Part shown: positions 30,397 to 38,976 of the stretch, piece after piece
Position numbering within the stretch: the first letter of the stretch is position 1
Layout of the letters: every line of letters starts with the position of its first letter
Source: Stutzerimonas stutzeri
GTDB taxonomy: Bacteria > Pseudomonadota > Gammaproteobacteria > Pseudomonadales > Pseudomonadaceae
Reading direction: 5' to 3'
Length of the DNA: 64,000 nt
Assembly: GCF_002890895.1 (NCBI RefSeq)
Contig: NZ_POUL01000002.1
Span: 546,575 to 610,574, forward strand
The notes under the pieces: generated by a model
The model's database searches: none
What the model saw: the letters and a program-made list of their open reading frames with translations, nothing else
What the model was told of the DNA's origin: nothing
Position numbers and translations under genes: made by a program

Positions 30397-31198
30397 CGCC
30401 GGCCTCCCGCTTGCGTCGCTCGCGCCACAGCGACAGCCCGATAAAACCGAGCAACGCCACCGCCGTGCCGGTGCCGCCCACCTGCAGCGCACCGATGACC
30501 CAGTTGTCGTACCCGCCGGTGCGCGGGTTGTAGTGGTAACAGAGCAGCAGTAACTGATCACTGAAATCGCCGACCCGTCCTTCGCCAGCATCAGTCAGGG
30601 CCAGCCGCAGATCGTTGGGCTGATAGCCGAGCCCATACAGCCACTGCACCAGCTTGCCGGACGGGCTCAGCGTGGCGACCGCCGAGGCGTGCGCGTATTC
30701 CTGAATTTCCGCATCCCAGCGGTAATGAAAGCCCAGCGCGTCGCTGACACGGCGGCTGGCCGACTCCGGTCCGGTGAGCAGATGAACCGATTGCGAACCC
30801 GCCAACTCTGGCCACCGCCGTTCCAGCTTGTCGCGTTCAGCGCGGGCATCGGCTGGTGTCTCGTGCGGGTTGAAGCTATAGGCGATCACCACGTAATCCT
30901 TGCCCAGTTCGAAGGGCACCGCGCCGAGCAGGTTGAACAGGCTCGCCAGTTGCGACCCGCACACGTTGGGGCAGCGGAAATACACAGGCACCAGCACCGC
31001 GGGCCGACCATCGAGCAATTCGGCAAGTGTGACCGACTTGCCGCTGTCATCGGTGAAGCGCGTATCCAGTGGCACCTGTGCACCGGGCTGCGGGTCGATG
31101 CCGGCGGCAGCGAAGGGATCAAATGGCTCGGCGGCTCGCGCAGAGAATGTCAGCACCAAGGACAAGGCAGCGGCGAGGATCAGCAACAGACGGCTCAT
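30386..31198 (-). CDS. SCO1/SenC copper chaperone
   Basis: 270 residues. A signal peptide (about 1-22, cut after SARA) precedes a thioredoxin-fold SCO domain with the copper site CPNVC (Cys76, Cys80) and His170. A C-terminal TM helix (about 232-255) anchors the protein, an arrangement seen in SCO genes inside oxidase operons. It delivers copper to, or reduces, the CuA site of subunit II, whose gene follows directly with an 11-base overlap. Confidence 0.94.
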   Translation of the reverse strand: MSRLLLILAAALSLVLTFSARAAEPFDPFAAAGIDPQPGAQVPLDTRFTDDSGKSVTLAELLDGRPAVLVPVYFRCPNVCGSQLASLFNLLGAVPFELGKDYVVIAYSFNPHETPADARAERDKLERRWPELAGSQSVHLLTGPESASRRVSDALGFHYRWDAEIQEYAHASAVATLSPSGKLVQWLYGLGYQPNDLRLALTDAGEGRVGDFSDQLLLLCYHYNPRTGGYDNWVIGALQVGGTGTAVALLGFIGLSLWRERRKREAGDGQ

Positions 31199-31629
31199 CA
31201 GGGTTGCGCCCTCTGTTTGGTCTGTTGCAGGCGTACGTCCCGCCCGCCACCGACCTCCACCGGAACCGGCCAGCCGCGCTCTAGCAACAGGATGCGTGCT
31301 CGCTGGATTGGGATACGCGCAACGCCAGCCTCGCGGTCGATCCAGGCATAGCGGTTCAGGCGCTGCTCGGCCTCGCGGATCACCTGCTGGCCGTTGCCAC
31401 GGCTACTGGTTTCCAGACGCGGCGCAGGCGGGATAATTCTGTCGCGCTCGAGGGCCGTCACCGCGGGCTCGGGCGTCGACTCGTAGTAGCTAATCAGCAC
31501 AGCAACGGCAGTAAGTGACACTGCCAGCGTAGCCAGCAAGCCGAAGCCAACCGCCAACAGGCCTTTGACATTGGCGTCGTGGTGTTCGAAGCCATCGTCT
31601 TTCGAGCGCGGGTCGACCGGAACGCTCAT
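31198..31629 (-). CDS. Unknown single-pass membrane protein of the ACIII-caa3 operon
   Basis: 143 residues. A hydrophilic N-terminus (about 1-22) leads to one TM helix (about 23-47) and a periplasmic tail containing AEQRLNRYAWIDREAGVARIPIQRARILLLERG. I recognise no named family; this tail pattern resembles small proteins next to SCO genes in other oxidase clusters, but that is recollection. Its ends overlap actF (4 bases) and the SCO gene (1 base), so it is co-translated with the complex. It may be an extra subunit like the small ActG/ActH of other bacteria or an assembly factor. Confidence 0.75.
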   Translation of the reverse strand: MSVPVDPRSKDDGFEHHDANVKGLLAVGFGLLATLAVSLTAVAVLISYYESTPEPAVTALERDRIIPPAPRLETSSRGNGQQVIREAEQRLNRYAWIDREAGVARIPIQRARILLLERGWPVPVEVGGGRDVRLQQTKQRAQP

Positions 31630-32645
31630 GCGGACCTCCTCGGTAGAACCAGCAGCGCGATCAGTCCGCCACCAGCGGCGGCAGCGGCCAACATCGCCAA
31701 GCCGCTCGCCAGCGCATTTAAACCAGACAGGCTCGCCAGACTCAGCCAGGCGCCTTCGGCCAGCCCCAGCAGCAGCGTGCCACCGGCGAGCACCGCCAGT
31801 GGCACCCGGCGCGCTGAAAACGGCCACCAGGTCGCGACGAATACCAGGCTCTGCAGCGCCACCAACCAGGTCAACAATGGCCATTCGCGGGCGCGGATCT
31901 CGTACCAGCGAACCTCTTCGGGCAGGTTGCCGTACCAGACAATCAGATACTGCATGAAGTGCAGATAGATCCAGGCTAACGCCGCAGCCGACAGCAAGCC
32001 GCGCAACACACCCGTGCGGGAGGTGCCGGCGAACAGGCTGAGCAGAATGCAGGTAGCGATCCCGGACAGCATCAGCCGACCCAGCCATAACAGCCCGAAT
32101 ATGCTGGACGCGAAGTGCGGCGCCATCGATTGAGCCCAGTCGAAGGCCGCCAGCGACACGCTCAGCACCACCGCGATCAGGCCCAGACCGGCGCCCGCCG
32201 GGTTGTGCAGCGTGGTCGGTAGCAGCCAGCGCGCCAGCGCCCACCACAGGACGACATAGAGCAAACCGCGCACGACGAAACTGGGCCACCAGAGCCACAA
32301 TCCGCGGAAGCCATCGTTGTACTGGTGCATCCACTCGTAGATAAACCCGGCGCCCAGCAGCCCGGGCAGTACCAGTATTGCCAACCCCGGCATGGCCCGG
32401 CTGGCAACCAGCGTCCAGGGCCATAGCTGATCGCGAACGCTGCCGCTGACCGGCGCCAGTGCAAGCCCCAAAGCCAATGCGCCCAGCGGAATCCCGGCAA
32501 GCCCCAGCAGGCTGGCCACACAGGCGGCCAGGGTGTCGCGCGGCGCCAGCAGCAGGCCGATGCCGAGCCCAACCACGCCGATGGTCAACGCCACCCAGGC
32601 AATGCTGCGTGCACCCTTGGCGCCCTTGAAACTCACCGCGCTCAT
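31626..32645 (-). CDS. actF: Alternative complex III subunit ActF (membrane)
   Basis: 339 residues, almost wholly hydrophobic with about nine or ten TM helices. Family features include the WSFVVRGLLYVVLWW-like helix and FMQYLIVWYGNLPEEVRWY (about 240-258), which matches the quinol-cytochrome c oxidoreductase membrane subunit 2. It pairs with ActC in the membrane part of ACIII. ATG at 32645 overlaps actE (4 bases); the longer frame upstream is actE read out of frame. Confidence 0.9.
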   Translation of the reverse strand: MSAVSFKGAKGARSIAWVALTIGVVGLGIGLLLAPRDTLAACVASLLGLAGIPLGALALGLALAPVSGSVRDQLWPWTLVASRAMPGLAILVLPGLLGAGFIYEWMHQYNDGFRGLWLWWPSFVVRGLLYVVLWWALARWLLPTTLHNPAGAGLGLIAVVLSVSLAAFDWAQSMAPHFASSIFGLLWLGRLMLSGIATCILLSLFAGTSRTGVLRGLLSAAALAWIYLHFMQYLIVWYGNLPEEVRWYEIRAREWPLLTWLVALQSLVFVATWWPFSARRVPLAVLAGGTLLLGLAEGAWLSLASLSGLNALASGLAMLAAAAAGGGLIALLVLPRRSA

Positions 32646-33163
32646 GGCAATGCCTCCAGCGCGCGGCGATCCGGCTCCGGCAGCGTCCCGACCTTGGCCG
32701 CCCGCGCCAACTGCAAGGCGCGTATATGCGCAACGATGGCCCAACGATCAGCCGGTTTCACGCGCGCGGCATGGCTGTACATCACCCCATAACCTTCGGC
32801 GATTACCCGGAGAAAGTGGCGATCCGCGGCCTGAATCAGACGCGGCTCGGCGAAGTCTGGCGGTTGCGGAAAGCCCCGCTCGACCACCGCGCCCAGGCCA
32901 TCACCGGCCAATCCATGACAAGGCACGCAATTGATGCGATAGCGCTCCTCACCACGCGCCAGCAGCGCTTCAGTCAGCGGCGGACGCTCGGCCAGGACCG
33001 CCCCCCATGCCAACTCGCCGCGCGCCACCGTGCCTACCGGCGGCGCCTGGTTCACCTTGCCGTCCGGGAAGAACAGGGAGGCCTCCTGCGCGTCGGCACG
33101 TGGCTGCTGCGCCATCTGATCGCAGCCGCTGAGCAACAGGATGAAAACGAAAAGCCAAGGCAT
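32642..33163 (-). CDS. actE: Alternative complex III subunit ActE (monohaem cytochrome c lipoprotein)
   Basis: 173 residues. A lipobox LLSGC places the lipidated Cys at residue 14, so the protein is membrane-anchored facing the periplasm. One c-type haem site CVPCH (79-83) is followed by GLAGDGLGAVVERGFPQPPDF, typical of ActE, and a likely axial Met in YGVMYSHA. It is probably the exit cytochrome that passes electrons to the cytochrome c domain of CtaC. The start forms TGATG with the actD stop. Confidence 0.92.
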   Translation of the reverse strand: MPWLFVFILLLSGCDQMAQQPRADAQEASLFFPDGKVNQAPPVGTVARGELAWGAVLAERPPLTEALLARGEERYRINCVPCHGLAGDGLGAVVERGFPQPPDFAEPRLIQAADRHFLRVIAEGYGVMYSHAARVKPADRWAIVAHIRALQLARAAKVGTLPEPDRRALEALP

Positions 33164-33690
33164 CAGGCAGGCACCTTGCTGACCGACACCGCCCGTTCCG
33201 CCAGCCATAGCGCTGTCTCGGTCTCGCTGAACAGCGGATCGTCCGCCCGAATACAGAGCAGGAAGCGATCGTCCGTGGCGCGTTTGAAGGCTTCCATTTC
33301 GAACAGCGGGTGGTGCAGCAGCGGCAACCGGCAAAGAAACAGCAGACCGAACAGCGCACCCAGCGCGCCGCCGGTGATGGTCAGTAGAAAGGTGATGACG
33401 GCGAAGCCCTGCAAAGCGATCAGCGGCCGGCCGCCGATATCCAGTGGGTAACTGAGATTGGCGTATATCTGCATGCCCAATCCCAGCCCGCCGCCGATCA
33501 GCGCACCGAGGATTCCGGCCCAGTAGGCGCGATTGTTGCGCTGGCCGAGCACCGGCTCCAGCTCCGGCAGCATGAACGGGCTGTACGCCTCCATCCGCGT
33601 GTAGCCCGCCTCGCGCGCGGCGCGGGCCGCCTCGATCAGCGGCTCGGGCTGGGTGAAGTCAGCCAGAAATCCGTAGCAGCGCTCAGTCAT
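33163..33690 (-). CDS. actD: Alternative complex III subunit ActD (DUF3341)
   Basis: 175 residues. The DUF3341 start CYGFLADFTQPEPLIEAARAAREAGYTRMEAYSPF is diagnostic, followed by two TM helices (about 58-78 and 96-120) and a short C-terminal domain. ActD is a peripheral-to-membrane subunit of unknown mechanism in ACIII. Overlaps actC by 8 bases and actE by 1 base. Confidence 0.92.
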   Translation of the reverse strand: MTERCYGFLADFTQPEPLIEAARAAREAGYTRMEAYSPFMLPELEPVLGQRNNRAYWAGILGALIGGGLGLGMQIYANLSYPLDIGGRPLIALQGFAVITFLLTITGGALGALFGLLFLCRLPLLHHPLFEMEAFKRATDDRFLLCIRADDPLFSETETALWLAERAVSVSKVPA

Positions 33691-35071
33691 CGGCCTCTCC
33701 CCGATACCGGTGCAGCGCCTCTTTGACTTCAAAGGTGGAGACCATCGGCAGCAGCCGCATGAACAAACTGAACGGCACAAGGAACAGCCCGAAGGTACCG
33801 ATGAACAAGGACCAGTCCCAGAACGTCGGGCTGTAGCCCTGCCAGGTGGCCGTGAGGTAATCACGGGTGGCCGGCACGATGATCAGCATCCAGCGCTCGC
33901 ACCACATGCCGATCAGCACGCCGACCGCTATCGCCAGCAACGCCTTGCCATTGCGCCGCACTTGCGGCCACCAGAGCGCTTGCAGGCAGACTAGATTGAA
34001 GAAGATCGCCGTCCACCAGCTCCAGGCCATCGGCCCGGTCAGACGCGCCATGGCCATGGTGATCTCGTGTTCCTTGCCCGAATAGAAGGCGATGAAAGTG
34101 TCGGCAAAATAGCCGTAAGCAGTCATCCAGCCGCTGGCGAGCAGCAACACGCCGAGCACGTCCAGATGCCTGACCGTGATCAGCAACTGCCAGCCGAAGA
34201 AACGGCGCAGCCCCAGCGCAATGATGATCACCAGGGCAAAGCCGGAGAATATTGCGCCAGCGACGAAATACGGAGGAAACACCGTCGAGTGCCAGCCGGT
34301 TTCCGGTGACAGATCGAGCAGGAACGAGTAGCCGCTGGACACCGCAAACACCAGCGGAATCGCCAGCAGCGCAATGAAACGATAGGCCCGCCGCCAGTGC
34401 GCCCAGTGCGAAGAAGCACCGCGCCAGCCGAGTGCCAGCAGACCGTAGAAAATCTTGTAGCGCCGTTTGCGGGCGTGATCGCGGGCCGAGGCGAAATCCG
34501 GTATCGCGCCGATGTAGATGAACATCAACGACACGAACAGATAGCCAAGCACGGCAAAGAAGTCCCACGACGTCGGGCTCTTGAACTGCGGCCACAGCTC
34601 CATGGTGTTCGGGTATGGGGCGCTCCAGTAGAACAGCCAGGGCCGTCCTAGGTGCAGGATCGGGTAAATACCGGCGCACACCACCGCCATCAGCGTCATC
34701 AGCTCGGCCATGCGGTTGAGCGAGTTGCGCCACGGCCGGTTGAGCAGCAGCAACATCGCCGAAATGAAGGTTCCGGCATGACCGATGCCCAGCCACCACA
34801 TGTAGTTGAGGATGGGAAATCCCCAAAACACCGGGTCGTTGTTGCCGAACACGCCGACACCCTTCCAGACCACCACGACCGCCGAGGCGATGAACAGCCC
34901 CAGCAGCAGGCAGCTGAAGATGAACAGCGCCCACCAGGCGCGGCGATAACGAGCAAAGTCGACCGGGACGGTCAGCACCCGGTCCGAAACTTCACCGAGC
35001 GGCATCTGCCCGGGCAGGAAGTGCGGCGTATCGGCACCTGTGTACCCGCAACCCACACCAGCGCCGCTCAC
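33683..35071 (-). CDS. actC: Alternative complex III subunit ActC (NrfD-like quinol-binding membrane subunit)
   Basis: 462 residues with ten TM helices of the NrfD/PsrC family. The block GIGHAGTFISAMLLLLNRPWRNSLNRMAE (about 95-123) and AWWALFIFSCLLLG near the start are typical. This subunit carries the quinol site and is thought to relate quinol oxidation to proton translocation. The GTG at 35071 overlaps the actB stop (GTGA); an internal Met at residue 23 is an alternative start. Confidence 0.94.
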   Translation of the reverse strand: MSGAGVGCGYTGADTPHFLPGQMPLGEVSDRVLTVPVDFARYRRAWWALFIFSCLLLGLFIASAVVVVWKGVGVFGNNDPVFWGFPILNYMWWLGIGHAGTFISAMLLLLNRPWRNSLNRMAELMTLMAVVCAGIYPILHLGRPWLFYWSAPYPNTMELWPQFKSPTSWDFFAVLGYLFVSLMFIYIGAIPDFASARDHARKRRYKIFYGLLALGWRGASSHWAHWRRAYRFIALLAIPLVFAVSSGYSFLLDLSPETGWHSTVFPPYFVAGAIFSGFALVIIIALGLRRFFGWQLLITVRHLDVLGVLLLASGWMTAYGYFADTFIAFYSGKEHEITMAMARLTGPMAWSWWTAIFFNLVCLQALWWPQVRRNGKALLAIAVGVLIGMWCERWMLIIVPATRDYLTATWQGYSPTFWDWSLFIGTFGLFLVPFSLFMRLLPMVSTFEVKEALHRYRGEADD

Positions 35072-38028
35072 GACTCGTCCTCGACAACCTTGGGCAGATC
35101 GACCACACCCAGATAAGTCGTCTTCGGTCGCGTGCCGAGTTCTTCCAGCAGCGCGTAGTGACGCTGGGTATCGCGCCCCTCGAGGACGCGCGCGCCGGGA
35201 TCAGACAGATCACCGAACACGATGGCCTGGGTCGGGCAGCTCTGCTGGCAAGCGGTCTGCACCTCGCCATCGGCCACCGGGCGATTCTCGATACGGGCAG
35301 CGATGCGCGCCTCACTGATGCGCTGGACGCAATAGGTGCACTTTTCCATCACGCCGCGCGAGCGCACCGTGACGTTGGGGTTGCGCTGATGCTGGATCGA
35401 GGGCTCATCGTCGCCTGTCCAGTCAAACCAGTTGAAGCGTCGCACCTTGTACGGGCAGTAGGACGCGCACGTGCGGGTGCCGATGCAGCGGTTGTAGATC
35501 TGCTCATTGAGACCGTCCGGCCCGTGCACCGTGGCGTTGACCGGGCACCCGACCTCGCACGGCGCCTGTTCGCACTGCATGCAGGGCACCGGCTGGAACG
35601 CCGACGACTCGGGCTCGTCAGGGTCGCCCTTGTAATAGTGGTCAACCCGCAACCAGTGCATGTTGCGGCCCACGGCGACCTGCTCTTTGCCAACTACGGG
35701 AATATTGTTCTCCGCCTGGCAGGCGACAACGCAGGCGTTGCATCCGATGCACTGATCCAGGTCGATGGTCATGCCCCACACCGGCTCTTGCGGCGGCGTC
35801 GGTGGATAAAGCGTCTTCGCTTGTTCGAAGAGGTACAGCGGCTCTGTCGCCACCTTGCGATAGGCCTCATCGCGCGGTTCGCTCTTGATCGCTCCCTTTC
35901 CATGCGGAATATGGTGCGACTGCGTGGTAGCCAATGGCATGAACTCACCGGTCTTCTCCAGCTTGGCGCCGCGGCGCAGCCAGGGGTCAACAGCTGTGCG
36001 CAGCGGCGCCAGGTCATAGCCCAGACGATCCGCCACGCGCCCGGCGCGGGTGCGGCCATAACCGGCATAAAGGCTGAGGGTGTGCTCGGCGTGGCCAGGC
36101 ATGATCCAAACCGGGCCAATCACCACGCGGCGTTCTAGCGTGACGCGCACCATGTCACCGTTCGCCAGCCCATAGGCTTCGGCGAGCTTTGGTGCCACGC
36201 CGATGACGTTGTCCCAGGTGAGCTTGGTGATCGGCTTGGGCAGCTCCTGCAGCCAGCCGAGGTTTGCCAGGCGTCCATCCCATACGCTGGGGTCGGGCAG
36301 AAAGCGCAGTGTCAGCCCTTCCACCGGAGCGGGCTCTGCTTCCCAGGTGACGGGCGCCGCCTCGATGGTCAACGGAGGCAGCGCGGTGCCAGCGATAAAG
36401 CCAAGTTCCAGCGCCTGCCGCCAGGCGTTCTCATCGAGCGCCTGCCAGGTCTTGCGCAACTCTGCCCGGCCATCGGGGGTGAGGTCCCCCTGCAACAGCG
36501 CCAATACCTCGGAAAGCGTGCGGCTGCTGTAGAAGGTGCGCACCAACGGCTGGCCAAGACAGACACTGCCATCGGCGGCGCGGGCGTCGTTCCAACCGTC
36601 GAGGTTGTGGGTCAACGGCAGATGCCAGTGGCAGTAGGCGGCCGTCTCGTCGTAGTAGAGCCCGGCATGGATGCGCAACGGCACCTGATCAAGCACAGCT
36701 TCCAGTTCCAGATCCGCCGGTGCGGTGTCCACGGGGTTGCATTCAAGCATCAGCAGCGCTTCGACCTGGTCGCCGCGAATCGCCTCGACCAGTTGCGGCA
36801 GATCGCCCAGACGCTGCCCCGCCGCTTCGAGCCAGACCACCGGCACGCTATAGGTCAGCGTGTTTCCGACATTACCCAGCCGCTGATTGAGCCGGTGCAC
36901 AGCTGCCTGGACCGCCAGCGGTGTGCGCTCACCAGCAGTGATCAGGCAGCGTCCGGCGCGGGCTTTGAGTTCGCGGGCGACCGCCTCGATCCAGCGCTGA
37001 CGCTCGACCGGCAGCGGTTGGGCCGGCCCTTCGCCCTCACCCAGCGCGGCTGCCAACGCCTGCAGACAGGCTTGCAACGTCTCCGGCTCAATTCGCTGGC
37101 GCTCGCTGGCCTTGGCCCCGGTCAGCGTCGGCACTGATTCGACGACCAGCAAACGTGCTTCGCCGTCGCCCTTCGCTGCTCGCCGCTTGCGCTCGCCCCA
37201 GCCGAGCGCATGCGGCAGTTCGCGGGGCCCGGCGCCAAGCCAATCATGTTCGAAACTCAACACCCATTCGGCCGCCTCGAAGCGGTAGTGCGTCTCGACG
37301 GCACGACCGAAGGCGCGCTCGGCAGCCTGATAGTGATCGCCCTCGAAAGGTTCGTGTCGATACAGCTGGGCCTCGGGCCAGCGCTGCAGCAATTCCTCTA
37401 GCTGACGGCGCAACGTCGGTGAGCTGCTGGCACCGAACAACAGGTGCAGCCCGCGACCACGCTGTTGATCAAGCCGGTCAGCCAAGCGGCTGGCATCGAG
37501 CTGAAAGCCGTCCCAGGTGGTATCCACGCCCTTGAAACGCGGCGCCTGCGAGCGGTCGGGGTCGTACAGCTGGAGAATCGCCGCCTGAATGATCGCCGTA
37601 CTGGCTCCCTGGCTGAGCGGGTGATCGGGGTTGCCCTCCAGCTTGGTTGGACGACCCACATGGGTGCGGCCCAGGACCGGCTGGGCGTAGCCGGCAAAGG
37701 TCACCGTGGTGGCATACCACTGCGCCTCGCCGGGGATGACCTTTTCCGGCTGCACCACATAAGGCACGCCCTTTTCCGGTTCACTGCAGCCGGCGAGCCC
37801 GGCCATGGCCATGGACGCGCCCATCACCTGCAGGAAGCGCCGACGGTCCATCTGCGGCGCGATCGACGGAAACTCCGCCTCGACGAATTCGGCAAACGCC
37901 GGTTCGTCGGCCAGTTGTTCGAGACTGCGCCAGTACCCTGCCCCGCGCTGGCCTTCCAGACGCGCGCGAATCGCCGTCCAGTCGAGGGGCGCAGGGTGCT
38001 GTGGGTCGGTTTCGTCTCGAATCTGCAT
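35068..38028 (-). CDS. actB: Alternative complex III subunit ActB (molybdopterin-fold / Fe-S protein)
   Basis: 986 residues. A twin-arginine signal (RRRFLQVMGASMAMAGLAGC, about 62-81) ending in a lipobox-like Cys lies after a short N-terminal domain. The large middle part has the molybdopterin-oxidoreductase fold but is expected to lack the cofactor, as in known ACIII. From about residue 752 a ferredoxin-like module carries CIGCNACVVAC, CMQCEQAPCEVGC, CIGTRTCASYC and CTYC...CQQSC, enough for four clusters (one probably 3Fe-4S). It moves electrons between the quinol site and ActA/E. Three bases separate it from actA. Confidence 0.95.
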   Translation of the reverse strand: MQIRDETDPQHPAPLDWTAIRARLEGQRGAGYWRSLEQLADEPAFAEFVEAEFPSIAPQMDRRRFLQVMGASMAMAGLAGCSEPEKGVPYVVQPEKVIPGEAQWYATTVTFAGYAQPVLGRTHVGRPTKLEGNPDHPLSQGASTAIIQAAILQLYDPDRSQAPRFKGVDTTWDGFQLDASRLADRLDQQRGRGLHLLFGASSSPTLRRQLEELLQRWPEAQLYRHEPFEGDHYQAAERAFGRAVETHYRFEAAEWVLSFEHDWLGAGPRELPHALGWGERKRRAAKGDGEARLLVVESVPTLTGAKASERQRIEPETLQACLQALAAALGEGEGPAQPLPVERQRWIEAVARELKARAGRCLITAGERTPLAVQAAVHRLNQRLGNVGNTLTYSVPVVWLEAAGQRLGDLPQLVEAIRGDQVEALLMLECNPVDTAPADLELEAVLDQVPLRIHAGLYYDETAAYCHWHLPLTHNLDGWNDARAADGSVCLGQPLVRTFYSSRTLSEVLALLQGDLTPDGRAELRKTWQALDENAWRQALELGFIAGTALPPLTIEAAPVTWEAEPAPVEGLTLRFLPDPSVWDGRLANLGWLQELPKPITKLTWDNVIGVAPKLAEAYGLANGDMVRVTLERRVVIGPVWIMPGHAEHTLSLYAGYGRTRAGRVADRLGYDLAPLRTAVDPWLRRGAKLEKTGEFMPLATTQSHHIPHGKGAIKSEPRDEAYRKVATEPLYLFEQAKTLYPPTPPQEPVWGMTIDLDQCIGCNACVVACQAENNIPVVGKEQVAVGRNMHWLRVDHYYKGDPDEPESSAFQPVPCMQCEQAPCEVGCPVNATVHGPDGLNEQIYNRCIGTRTCASYCPYKVRRFNWFDWTGDDEPSIQHQRNPNVTVRSRGVMEKCTYCVQRISEARIAARIENRPVADGEVQTACQQSCPTQAIVFGDLSDPGARVLEGRDTQRHYALLEELGTRPKTTYLGVVDLPKVVEDES

Positions 38029-38031
38029 GGC

Positions 38032-38688
38032 CTACCTATGGCATGTGTAGCAATGGGTCAGGTTGCCGTCGCCGATGTGGTACTGGCGCATGAGCGCCTC
38101 GCCGAGCTCCCGGCGGTCGCCCTTGTATTGCCAGTTCATGTCGGTCACCGCGTCCCGAGGGCGCAGGCGTGGCGCAGGGTCCTGATGACAATCGAGACAC
38201 CAGCTCATGGTGAACGGCTCCGCCTTGCTCATCAGCGGCATGCGGTCGACCTGCCCATGGCATTCGGCGCAACCCACGCCAGCGTTGACGTGCACACCGT
38301 GGTGGAAAAATACGTAATCCGGCAGTTCGGTCACCCGATTCCAGCGCAACGGCTCGCCTTCAACGAGGCTCTGGCGAACCGGTGCGAGCATTTCCGCGCC
38401 GGTCCAGATCTGCGAATGACAGCTCATGCAGGTGTGAGTTGGCGGCAGGCCCGCCACCGGGCTGGTCTCGACATTGTCGTGGCAGTAGCGACAGTCGATC
38501 TGCAGCGCACCGGCGTGATGCTCATGGCTGAAAGGCACCGGCTGGTTGACCGTGAAACCCTGGTCGGTGACATAGGACGAGCGCGACAGGATGACGAACG
38601 CGACGAAAACCCCGACAAGCCCCAATGACAAAAGGAGCAATACCAGACGTAACCACATGTCGGCGGTGCGGGGGAAAAGCTGGGCCAT
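38032..38688 (-). CDS. actA: Alternative complex III subunit ActA (pentahaem cytochrome c)
   Basis: 218 residues. One N-terminal TM helix (about 13-36) anchors a periplasmic domain with five CxxCH sites: Cys66-His70, Cys87-His91, Cys140-His144, Cys164-His168 and Cys213-His217. Five haems is the ActA signature. The ATG at 38688 (MAQLFP) matches family starts; a GTG 19 residues upstream is possible but lacks support. This is the first gene of the operon; its promoter should lie in the 288-base region shared with the divergent formate dehydrogenase operon. Confidence 0.94.
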   Translation of the reverse strand: MAQLFPRTADMWLRLVLLLLSLGLVGVFVAFVILSRSSYVTDQGFTVNQPVPFSHEHHAGALQIDCRYCHDNVETSPVAGLPPTHTCMSCHSQIWTGAEMLAPVRQSLVEGEPLRWNRVTELPDYVFFHHGVHVNAGVGCAECHGQVDRMPLMSKAEPFTMSWCLDCHQDPAPRLRPRDAVTDMNWQYKGDRRELGEALMRQYHIGDGNLTHCYTCHR

Positions 38689-38863
38689 CCGGTAAGGCGC
38701 GTCCTGACTGTATCCGTATGTGACTGTATGTTTCTGGCCGCCCACCGGCGCATGAGTTCAATCGAAGCGGCGATCCAGGTGCCAAAGGCCATGGAGACCC
38801 CACAGTTCAGAAGGGAACGTTTGCGCAGGGCGGTCAGTCAGCTATGAACAATCATTTCCGGAA

Positions 38864-38894
38864 CCAGCGCTCTAGCTTTGCGCTAGAGCGCTGG
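38864..38894. promoter_or_regulatory. Perfect 13-bp palindrome between the ACIII and formate dehydrogenase operons
   Basis: CCAGCGCTCTAGC pairs perfectly with GCTAGAGCGCTGG around a 5-base loop. There is no T-run, so it is not a standard terminator. It lies in the divergent promoter region about 80 bases ahead of the dehydrogenase start and could be an operator or a leader structure. Confidence 0.55.
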
Positions 38895-38976
38895 GATTCG
38901 CAGGAGCCGCCGGGCCGTGCCGGCGCCAGGCCAGGATGCCATCCGCACCCATCCGACAACAAAAAACGGAGGCCTG

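Noticed and set aside
31198..32733. 511-residue frame spanning actF and the small TM protein
   Set aside because: Only its last 143 residues correspond to a supported gene; the rest is actF read in another frame.
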